From: CADCTB01 sp035494015
Lineage (GTDB): Bacteria > Actinomycetota > Acidimicrobiia > Acidimicrobiales > AC-14
Length of the DNA: 15,245 nucleotides
Direction: 5' to 3'
Assembly (NCBI GenBank): GCA_035494015.1
Contig: DATJHJ010000100.1
Location: 1-15,245, forward strand
Positions 1 through 5,809 of this stretch are shown one piece after another (the stretch's first letter is position 1; the number at the start of each line of letters is the position of its first letter). The position numbers and the translations under genes were made by a program. The notes below the pieces were generated by a model, which saw only the letters and a list, made by a program, of their open reading frames with translations, did not search any database and was not told the origin of the DNA.

Positions 1-1371
1 CGCGGTGGCAGAGGGCAACGCGGGGCAGGCCAGGACGGCGACGATCCGCAGGGCCTCGACGGCCGAGCCGAGGACGATGTCGACCTCCGGTCCGGGCTCG
101 GCCTTCCACGGCTCGTTGGCCTCCAGGTAGGCGTTGGCCTCACGGATGAGCTGCCAGGTGGCGTCCAAGGCGTCCGCCGGAGCGAGCCGGTCCCACGCCC
201 CGGCCGCGTCCGAGTAGACCCGCTCGGCCACCGCGGCGAGCGGGCTGTCCCCGGCCGCCGCGGGGCCGATGCCCCCGCACTTGCTGCCCACGACGGTGGC
301 CACCCGGGACAACAGGTTGCCCAGGTTGTTGGCCAGGTCGGAGTTGTACCGGGAGACCATGCCCTCGTAAGAGAAGTCCCCGTCGGGGCCGAAGGGGACC
401 TCCCGCAGGAAGTGGTAGCGGACCGGGTCCACCCCGAAGTCCTCGACCAGCTGGGCCGGGGCGATCTGGTTCAGCCGGGTCTTGGACATCTTCTCGCCCT
501 TCACCAGCAGCCACCCGTGGGTGGCCACGCAGCGGGGCGGCTCCAGCCCGGCGGCCATCAGCATGGCCGGCCAGTAGACGGCGTGGAACCGGACGATGTC
601 CTTGCCGATGAGGTGGTAGTCGGCCGGCCACCACGTGGCGAAGCGTTCAGGGTCGTCGCCGTAGCCGACCGCGGTGAGGTAGTTGGGCAGGGCGTCGAAC
701 CACACCCAGGCCACCTGCTCGGGGTCCCAGGGCAGCGGGACCCCCCAGTCGAAGGCGCCGCGGCTGATGGAGATGTCGCGCAGGCCGGACCGGATGAAGC
801 CCAGCACCTCGTTGCGACGGGTGGCCGGGATCACCGCGTCGGGATGGGCCTCGTACCAGTCGAGGAGGCGCTGCTCGTACCGCGACAGCCGGAAGAACCA
901 GTTGGTCTCCTGCATGCGCTGGACCGGCCGCCCGTGGATCGGGCAGTTGCCGTCGACCAGCTCGTCCTCGGTGTAATAGGCCTCGCACGAGACGCAGTAC
1001 AGGCCCTCGTAGGTGTCCTTCTCGATGTCGCCGTGGTCGTAGACGGCCTGCAGGAACTTCTGCACCGCCACCCGGTGGCGGTCCTGGGTGGTCCGGATGA
1101 AGTCGTCGTAGTCGACATCGAGCAGGTCCCAGGCGTCCCGGAAGCGCTGGCTGTTCCGGTCGGCGAGCTCCTGCGGGTGGACGCCTTGCGCCTCCGCCGC
1201 CTGCTGGTTCTTCAGGCCGTACTCGTCGGTGCCAGTCAGGAACAGGACGTCGTCGCCCAGCAGCCGGTGCCAGCGGGAGACGGCGTCGCCGATGACGGTC
1301 GTGTAGGCGTGGCCGATGTGGGGCGCGTCGTTGACGTAGTAGATCGGCGTCGTCGCGTAGAAGCGGGCCAC
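1..1371 (-). CDS. metG: Methionyl-tRNA synthetase (MetG), C-terminus outside window
   Basis: Class I aminoacyl-tRNA synthetase that charges tRNA-Met in the cytosol. 457 codons are visible from a GTG start at 1371; the frame stays open to base 1, so the 3' end is missing. The N-terminus reads MARFYATTPIYYVNDAP followed by the HIGH box at residues 18-21. The KMSKS loop is KMSKT at 294-298. A zinc knuckle of the C3H type is formed by C126, C129, C143 and H146, the arrangement known from Thermus MetRS rather than the four-cysteine E. coli type. The visible part covers the catalytic domain, the connective peptide and much of the anticodon-binding helical domain (for example the ANNLGN-type segment). 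The GTG has no Shine-Dalgarno but a TAGGGT box lies 7 bases upstream, so a leaderless mRNA is likely. It is divergent from the YbjQ-family gene. Identification is secure. Confidence 0.97.
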   Translation of the reverse strand, partial: MARFYATTPIYYVNDAPHIGHAYTTVIGDAVSRWHRLLGDDVLFLTGTDEYGLKNQQAAEAQGVHPQELADRNSQRFRDAWDLLDVDYDDFIRTTQDRHRVAVQKFLQAVYDHGDIEKDTYEGLYCVSCEAYYTEDELVDGNCPIHGRPVQRMQETNWFFRLSRYEQRLLDWYEAHPDAVIPATRRNEVLGFIRSGLRDISISRGAFDWGVPLPWDPEQVAWVWFDALPNYLTAVGYGDDPERFATWWPADYHLIGKDIVRFHAVYWPAMLMAAGLEPPRCVATHGWLLVKGEKMSKTRLNQIAPAQLVEDFGVDPVRYHFLREVPFGPDGDFSYEGMVSRYNSDLANNLGNLLSRVATVVGSKCGGIGPAAAGDSPLAAVAERVYSDAAGAWDRLAPADALDATWQLIREANAYLEANEPWKAEPGPEVDIVLGSAVEALRIVAVLACPALPSATA

Positions 1372-1378
1372 GGCTCGT

Positions 1379-1384
1379 ACCCTA
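1379..1384 (-). promoter_or_regulatory. Leaderless -10 box of metG
   Basis: On the minus strand the sequence TAGGGT is followed by 7 bases and then the GTG start of metG. This is the TANNNT -10 hexamer spacing that puts transcription initiation on or next to the start codon. No convincing -35 was seen, which is usual for such promoters. Assignment is by pattern only. Confidence 0.5.
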
Positions 1385-1400
1385 CCGACGGCGCCCGGCG

Positions 1401-1406
1401 TACCCT
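1401..1406 (+). promoter_or_regulatory. Leaderless -10 box of the YbjQ-family gene
   Basis: TACCCT lies 8 bases before ATG 1415, with no Shine-Dalgarno between them. It faces away from the metG -10 box 16 bases to its left, so the two start sites are driven from one 43-base divergent spacer. Confidence 0.5.
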
Positions 1407-1414
1407 CTCGGGTT

Positions 1415-1792
1415 ATGAGCGAATGGCAGCCGGAGACGCAGGGCCGCTCGGCCGGGGCCGTCCCCGAGAGCATCCCGATCACCACCGCGTTCGACTTCCC
1501 GGACTGGCGGACCGAGCGCTACGTCGGCAGCTGCTTCGGCCTCATCGTCCGCAGCATGGGGGCGATCAAGGGGATCGGCGCCGCGTTCAAGTCCATCGCC
1601 GGCGGGGAGGTCCACCAGTACACCGAGCTGCTCGAGGACAGCCGCCGCCACGCCATCGACCGCATGGTCGAGAACGCCAAGCTCATGGGGGCCAACGCGG
1701 TCGTGGGCATGCGGTTCGACTCGTCGGAGATCGGCCAGTCGATGACCGAGATCGTGGCGTACGGGACCGCGGTGATCGTCGGGCCCCGTTGA
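1415..1792 (+). CDS. YbjQ/UPF0145-family protein
   Basis: A 125-residue cytosolic protein of the YbjQ (UPF0145) family, small proteins described as putative heavy-metal-binding and known to form rings; their cellular role is not established. Family signs are the segment YVGSCFGLIVRSMGAIKGIG at about residues 36-55, the helix with LLEDSRRHAIDRMVENAKLMG, and the signature GANAVVGMRFDSSEI at about 93-107, then the closing strand TEIVAYGTAVIV. The first 20 residues before SIPITTAFDFPDW are a non-conserved extension compared with the usual length of about 105. The ATG start fits a leaderless TACCCT promoter. Its TGA overlaps the TTG start of the next small membrane protein gene (TTGA, 1789-1792), so the two are probably translated together. 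Family certain, function unknown. Confidence 0.88.
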   Translation: MSEWQPETQGRSAGAVPESIPITTAFDFPDWRTERYVGSCFGLIVRSMGAIKGIGAAFKSIAGGEVHQYTELLEDSRRHAIDRMVENAKLMGANAVVGMRFDSSEIGQSMTEIVAYGTAVIVGPR

Positions 1793-1989
1793 TCGGCCTG
1801 GTGATCCTGCTCGTCGTCCTGGTGGTGGGCGTGGTCGGCTGGTTGAACCTGCGGCGGCACGGCGAGGCCAGCGTGCCGGCGGCCGACTGGACCCGGACCG
1901 ACGAGCTGTTCCGCGACCCGTCGTCGGGGCGGCTCATGCGGGTGTGGATCGACCCGGCCGACGGCATCCGCCACTACGTGCCCGAGTAA
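1789..1989 (+). CDS. Small single-helix membrane protein, function unknown
   Basis: A 66-residue protein read from TTG 1789, which overlaps the TGA of the YbjQ-family gene by four bases (TTGA). A GTG at 1801 is an alternative start four codons later. Residues 2-21 form one strongly hydrophobic helix (IGLVILLVVLVVGVVGWLNL), followed by the basic stop-transfer residues RRH. The remaining approximately 42 residues form a tail containing TDELFRDPSSGRLMRVWIDP and ending in IRHYVPE. The positive-inside rule places the tail in the cytosol. I do not recognise the family; the tail pattern DPxSGxxMRVWxDPxDGxRHYV looks conserved in style but this cannot be tested here. It ends 16 bases inside the convergent rsmI gene. 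Codon use has the strong third-position GC of its neighbours, supporting a real gene. Confidence 0.65.
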   Translation: MIGLVILLVVLVVGVVGWLNLRRHGEASVPAADWTRTDELFRDPSSGRLMRVWIDPADGIRHYVPE

Positions 1990-2819
1990 ACCCGCAGGGC
2001 CACGTCGTAGACGAGCCGCTTGGGGACCCGCAGCGCTCCGGCCACCTCGGCCACCGCCGCCTTCTTGCCCACCCCGGCGGCCAGCCTGCTGCGCAGGGCG
2101 ACCTCGACGTCCGCCTCCCCGGCGGGCTCGGGCGGCGGGGCACCGTCGAGCACGAGGACGTATTCACCCCGCGGCTCCCGCTCGGCCAGGTGCTCGACCG
2201 CGCCCGACAACGTGCCCCGCCACACCTCCTCGTGCAGCTTGGTCAGCTCCCGGGCCACCGCCACTCGCCGCGCCCCGCCCAGGGCGGTGGCCAGGTCCAC
2301 CGCCGCGTCCCGCACCCGGTGGGGGGCCTCGAACAGCACGACCGTCCTGGGCTCGACGGCCAGCTCGGCCAGCCGCTGCGACCGGGCCGACCCTTTCCGG
2401 GGGAGGAAGCCGTCGAAGCAGAACCGGCTGGTCGACAGGCCGCTGACCACCAGGGCGGCGAGCACGGCCGACGGGCCGGGGACGACCTCGACCGCCAGCC
2501 CGGCCCCCGCCGCCGCGGCCACCAACCGCTCGCCGGGGTCGGAGATCCCGGGCATGCCCGCGTCGGTCACCACCACCACGGTCTCGCCCCGGTCCAGCCG
2601 GTCGATCACGTTCCGGACCTCGGCGGCCTCGTTGTGGTCGTGGACGGCGACCAGCCGCCGTCCGCCGGCCAGGCCCAGGTGGGAGAGCAGGGCGCGGGTG
2701 CGACGGGTGTCCTCGCAGGCGATCACGTCGGCCGTCCGGAGCGCTTCCACGGCGCGTGGGGAGATGTCGCCCAGGTTCCCTATCGGGGTCCCGACCAGCA
2801 CGAGGCGGCCGGCGCTCAC
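1974..2819 (-). CDS. rsmI: 16S rRNA (cytidine-1402-2'-O)-methyltransferase RsmI
   Basis: A 281-residue SAM-dependent methyltransferase that 2'-O-methylates C1402 of 16S rRNA in the ribosomal P site region. Length matches the family. Motifs in order: LVLVGTPIGNLGDIS near the N-terminus, CEDTRRTR, DAGMPGISDPGERLV, VVPGPSAVLAALVVSGL (SAM-binding region), FCFDGFLPRKG, VLFEAPHRVRD and ARELTKLHEEVWRGTL, plus the C-terminal helical part with KKAAVAEVAGALRVPKRLVYDV. The start is the GTG at 2819, which overlaps the TGA of the DUF192 gene as GTGA (2816-2819) and begins exactly at the family's first strand; the longer open frame upstream belongs to DUF192 antiframe noise. It is the third gene of the ychF operon and lies two genes from metG, a neighbourhood also known in Mycobacterium (rsmI close to metG). 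Confidence 0.95.
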   Translation of the reverse strand: MSAGRLVLVGTPIGNLGDISPRAVEALRTADVIACEDTRRTRALLSHLGLAGGRRLVAVHDHNEAAEVRNVIDRLDRGETVVVVTDAGMPGISDPGERLVAAAAGAGLAVEVVPGPSAVLAALVVSGLSTSRFCFDGFLPRKGSARSQRLAELAVEPRTVVLFEAPHRVRDAAVDLATALGGARRVAVARELTKLHEEVWRGTLSGAVEHLAEREPRGEYVLVLDGAPPPEPAGEADVEVALRSRLAAGVGKKAAVAEVAGALRVPKRLVYDVALRVYSGT

Positions 2820-3151
2820 TCCCGGATCTCGAGCTGGTCGCCCGGCCGCAGCTTCCACCGCTCGAACGCGCCCCCCTCGGCCTCGATGATGCAGCAGCCC
2901 TTGAGCGACGGGCGGGTGATGCGCCCAGGCCGGAGGCAGACCGTGCGCAGCACGACGAGCTCCTTGGTGCAGAAGGCCACGTCGATGGTGAACTGCATGC
3001 CGACAGAGTGGACCGACCGGGCGGGCCGGATGAGCATGGCCCCTTCGATGGCGTCCCGGTCGAGGAGCCCCTGCATCCGCTCCTTCCGGGACTCGGTCAC
3101 CTCGATGGCGGCGAGCACCTCCCCGTCCCGAAGCAGCCAAGCAGGTTTCAT
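2816..3151 (-). CDS. DUF192-family protein
   Basis: A 111-residue protein of the DUF192 family, small beta-rich proteins of unknown function. The ATG at 3151 gives MKPAWLLRDGEVLAAIEVT; a longer reading from 3220 would run through the end of ychF and is not credible. Family traits are the KERMQGLLDRD segment, SVHSVGMQFTIDVAF (the usual GMRFPIDVVF), and the ending WKLRPGDQLEIRE. Unlike many family members it has no signal peptide, so it should be cytosolic. The start lies 4 bases after the ychF stop and its TGA overlaps the rsmI GTG start, so it sits between two translation-related genes in one operon. Residues C in CTKE, CLRPG and KGCCI are noted but no metal site is claimed. Family call is firm, role is not. 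Confidence 0.88.
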   Translation of the reverse strand: MKPAWLLRDGEVLAAIEVTESRKERMQGLLDRDAIEGAMLIRPARSVHSVGMQFTIDVAFCTKELVVLRTVCLRPGRITRPSLKGCCIIEAEGGAFERWKLRPGDQLEIRE

Positions 3152-3155
3152 CGGC

Positions 3156-4232
3156 TCAGACGTTGAAGCGGATCTCGAGCACGTCGCCGTCGGCGACCTC
3201 GTAGTCCTTTCCCTCGACACGCAGGCGGCCGACGTCCTTCGCCTTCTGCCACGACCCCAGCGAGAGCAGCTCGTCCCAGCGGATGACCTCGGCCCGGATG
3301 AACCCCCGCTGCAGGTCCGAGTGGATCACGCCCGCGCACTCGGGCGCCTTGGCCCCCGCCCGGAACGTCCAGGCCCGGGACTCCTTGTCGCCCGTGGTCA
3401 GGAACGTCCGCCGGCCGAGCAGCTGGTAGGCGGCCCGGATCACACGGGGCAGGGCGCCCTCGCCCAGGCCGAGCCCCTCGAGCAGCTCCACCCGGTCGGC
3501 CTCGTCGAGCGAGGCCGCCTCGGACTCCAGCTGCACGCTCACCCCGAGCACCTCGGCGGCGGCGCCCAGCTCGGCGGCCACCGGCTTGGTCAGCTCGTCG
3601 ACGTCGGCCACCTGGTCCTCGCCCAGGTTGACCACGGCCAGGACCGGCTTGTTCGTCAGCAGGAAGGTCGAGCGCAGGTCGTTGCGCTGGTCGGCGGTGA
3701 GGGTCGACCGGTAGATGGGGACGCCGGCGTTGAGGGCGGCGAGGGCGGCCTCCATGGCTTCGACCTCGTACTTGAGCGACGGGTCGTGGCGGGCCATCTT
3801 CCGGCGCTTGACGATCTGGTTCTCGACCGAGTCCAGGTCGGCCAGGACCAGCTCGAGCTCCAGGGTGTGAAGGTCGTCCAGCGGGTCGGTCCCGCCCACG
3901 ACGTTGTCTTCGGCGAAGGCCCGTAGGACCATGACGATGGCGTCGACCTCGCGAATGCCGCCGAGGAAACGGTTGCCCATGCCCTCGCCGGTGGACGAGC
4001 CGGCGACCAGCCCGGCGATGTCGACGAACTCCAGCGTGGCCGAGACGACCTTCTTCGACCTCGACATCTCGGCCAGCGCGGTCAGCCGGGGGTCGGGGAC
4101 CTGGGCGATGCCGACGTGGCTCTCGGTGGTCGAAAAGGGATGGGCGGCGACCGGGACCGACGCCCCCGTGAGGGCGTTGAACAGCGACGACTTGCCGGCA
4201 TTGGGCAGGCCGACCAGGCCCAGGCGTTCCAC
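3156..4232 (-). CDS. ychF: Ribosome-associated P-loop ATPase YchF (Obg family)
   Basis: A 358-residue OBG-family nucleotidase that binds ribosomes and, in studied members, hydrolyses ATP rather than GTP. G1 is GLPNAGKSS at residues 8-16, switch I includes HPFSTTESHVGI, G3 is DIAGLVAGSSTGEGMGN, and the G4 position reads NLGE at 202-205, i.e. NxxE instead of NKxD, which is the family feature behind ATP preference. A coiled-coil helical insert follows G3 (DLDSVENQIVKRRKMARHD). The C-terminal TGS domain carries AGVIHSDLQRGFIRAEVI and YEVADGDVLEIRFNV. Length is normal. The GTG start has no Shine-Dalgarno; a TACCCT box 6 bases upstream points to a leaderless transcript that continues into DUF192 and rsmI. 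Confidence 0.97.
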   Translation of the reverse strand: MERLGLVGLPNAGKSSLFNALTGASVPVAAHPFSTTESHVGIAQVPDPRLTALAEMSRSKKVVSATLEFVDIAGLVAGSSTGEGMGNRFLGGIREVDAIVMVLRAFAEDNVVGGTDPLDDLHTLELELVLADLDSVENQIVKRRKMARHDPSLKYEVEAMEAALAALNAGVPIYRSTLTADQRNDLRSTFLLTNKPVLAVVNLGEDQVADVDELTKPVAAELGAAAEVLGVSVQLESEAASLDEADRVELLEGLGLGEGALPRVIRAAYQLLGRRTFLTTGDKESRAWTFRAGAKAPECAGVIHSDLQRGFIRAEVIRWDELLSLGSWQKAKDVGRLRVEGKDYEVADGDVLEIRFNV

Positions 4233-4238
4233 GAGGCC

Positions 4239-4244
4239 AGGGTA
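4239..4244 (-). promoter_or_regulatory. Leaderless -10 box of the ychF-DUF192-rsmI operon
   Basis: On the minus strand TACCCT is separated from the GTG start of ychF by 6 bases. It is identical in sequence to the box before the YbjQ-family gene. The 62-base divergent spacer holds this box and the one for the secreted protein gene. Confidence 0.5.
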
Positions 4245-4282
4245 ACCCTCGGCCAGCCCGGCGAGGACGGCGGGCGCACCCC

Positions 4283-4288
4283 TACACT
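4283..4288 (+). promoter_or_regulatory. Leaderless -10 box of the secreted GH25-like gene
   Basis: TACACT is followed by 6 bases and ATG 4295. With normal -10 to start spacing transcription would begin at the A of the ATG. No Shine-Dalgarno is present. Confidence 0.5.
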
Positions 4289-4294
4289 CCGCCG

Positions 4295-5026
4295 ATGCGA
4301 TTCCGGCGACTTCCCCTCGTCGTGGCCGCGGCCGCGGCCCTGACGGTCCTCTCGTCCACCGCGGCCCTGGCGTCGACCGTCGGCTACGACGTCTCCTACC
4401 CTCAGTGCGCGGTGGAGCTCCCGGCCGACGCCGCCTTCGGCATCGTCGGCGTCAGCGACGGCGCGGCCTACGGCGAGAACCCGTGCCTGGCCTCCCAGTA
4501 CGGCTGGGCCGCCCAGGCGACGGCCCGCCCCGGCTTCTACATGAACACCGGCAACCCGGGCCCCGCCGCCAGGCGGGCCAGCTGGTACGACCCGACCTCG
4601 CCGCCGATGGCCTGTGGGCCGGACGCCGAGGCGGGCTGCGCCTACGACTACGGCTACAACGACGCCCGGCGGGCCTATGACTACGCCACCTCCCAGGTCG
4701 GCCGGCGCCCGGTGCAGCGGGCGACGTGGTGGCTGGACGTCGAGACCGCCAACTCCTGGTCGGCCGACACCGCCCTCAACCTGGCCGCCATCGAGGGCGC
4801 GGTCGACTTCCTCAGCGCCAGGGTGGCCGGCGTCGGTATCTACTCCACCGGGTACCAGTGGGCGGTGATCACCGGCGGGGCGTGGCTTCCCTGGCTGCCG
4901 AACTGGGTGGCGGGGGCGGGCGATCCCGACAGCGCCGCCGCCCTGTGCCGGGCGTCGTTCACCGGCGGGCCGGTCGAGCTGGTGCAGTACGGGCTCGGCG
5001 GGCTCGACGCCGACTACGCCTGCTGA
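4295..5026 (+). CDS. Secreted GH25-like (lysozyme-fold) protein
   Basis: A 243-residue exported protein. Residues 1-26 are a Sec signal peptide (MRFRR, a hydrophobic alanine/valine stretch, cleavage after ALA). The mature chain begins STVGYDVSYPQC. The layout recalls glycoside hydrolase family 25 TIM barrels: an early strand with D32 (YDVS) and a strand ending in D148-V-E150 (WWLDVE), the place of the GH25 acidic pair. Other landmarks are FYMNTGNPGP, CAYDYGYNDARRAYDYA, GVGIYSTGYQWAVITGG and VELVQYGLGGLDADYAC. Six cysteines in the mature part would allow three disulfides. I know this as a widespread actinobacterial secreted family, usually annotated as hypothetical or GH25-like; muramidase activity is inferred only from fold resemblance. 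It may act on cell wall or another glycan outside the cell. Confidence 0.8.
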   Translation: MRFRRLPLVVAAAAALTVLSSTAALASTVGYDVSYPQCAVELPADAAFGIVGVSDGAAYGENPCLASQYGWAAQATARPGFYMNTGNPGPAARRASWYDPTSPPMACGPDAEAGCAYDYGYNDARRAYDYATSQVGRRPVQRATWWLDVETANSWSADTALNLAAIEGAVDFLSARVAGVGIYSTGYQWAVITGGAWLPWLPNWVAGAGDPDSAAALCRASFTGGPVELVQYGLGGLDADYAC

Positions 5027-5032
5027 CCCGGT

Positions 5033-5809
5033 TTAGTCCGACCAGGGGCTCCGGGGCCGCTCCTGGCGCACGCCGTCGACGATCAGGTCGACCTTCTCGT
5101 TGAAGAACGCCAGCAGCCCTTTGATCCGCGGGCACTCCACCACCGGATCGGGGTAGCTCCAAGCCAGGTCGGGGTGGGCCCGGTCGCCCACCCGCACCGA
5201 CCAGTACCGGGCCGTCCCCTTGTACGGGCAGGCCGTCTCGGTGGCGGAGGGGACGAGGACGTCCTGGTCGACGTCGTCCATCGGGAGGTACCAGCGGGTG
5301 GGCAGGTCGGTCTCGAACACGGCGACCGGGCGGCGGGAGTCGGCGACCACCCGGCCGTCCAGCTCGACCTGGACGTGGCGCTCGCTGGGGACCGCGTCGA
5401 CCCGCTTCGACGGGTCCCGGGCATGCACGTGGATCTCCAGCGCCTCCTCGACCCACGTCATCCCCTGGTCCCAGGTGAACGTCCAGTAGCCGCCCAGCCC
5501 GTCGATCGGTGGGGGCGGATCTCGGAACAGGCGGGCGCCCCCGGGAACGACAAGGTCGCCGACCCGGACGTCGTGGTCGACCAGGAACGGCGGCCCAGCC
5601 GGTTGGGAGGCAGGGACGAAGAAGTCGGTGTGCACGTCATCGGCGGGCAGGCAGTAGGTCGGCAGCATCCCCGGGCCGAACCAGACGAGGAGCTGCGCCC
5701 GCCGGCTGTCGGCGACGGTCGTCTCTCCCGCCCGGACCCTGATCCAGCGGGGCGACGGCTCCACCCGCCAGGGGGGCATCTCGACCTTCCACGTGGCCAG
5801 GTCCGGCAT
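5033..5809 (-). CDS. Tandem DUF427 protein
   Basis: A 258-residue protein with two DUF427 domains (small beta-tent-like domain of unknown function). Copy one spans about residues 15-115 (WIRVRAGETTVADSRRAQLL, YCLPADDVHTDFFVP, VRVGDLVVP). Copy two spans about 140-250 (VQVELDGRVVADSRRPVAVF, RWYLPMDDVDQDVLVPS, CPYKGTARYWSVRVGD, AWSYPDPV, KGLLAFFNEKVDLIVDG). The family signature CPYKG with its YW strand is kept only in the second copy; the first has lost it, so the halves have diverged. No signal peptide is seen. The ATG start at 5809 fits a leaderless promoter (TAACGT, 7 bases upstream). It converges with the secreted GH25-like gene, stops 6 bases apart. Domain call is firm; molecular role unknown. 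Confidence 0.88.
   Translation of the reverse strand: MPDLATWKVEMPPWRVEPSPRWIRVRAGETTVADSRRAQLLVWFGPGMLPTYCLPADDVHTDFFVPASQPAGPPFLVDHDVRVGDLVVPGGARLFRDPPPPIDGLGGYWTFTWDQGMTWVEEALEIHVHARDPSKRVDAVPSERHVQVELDGRVVADSRRPVAVFETDLPTRWYLPMDDVDQDVLVPSATETACPYKGTARYWSVRVGDRAHPDLAWSYPDPVVECPRIKGLLAFFNEKVDLIVDGVRQERPRSPWSD

Noticed and set aside
412..1989. 525-codon plus-strand open frame
   Set aside because: Most of it is antisense to metG and has the Gly/Val/Arg-rich look of GC-rich chance frames; only its last 66 codons (1789-1989) form a plausible gene.
1944..3926. 660-codon plus-strand open frame
   Set aside because: Antisense to rsmI, DUF192 and ychF, all of which have clear family motifs; composition is low-complexity Gly/Arg/Pro/His.
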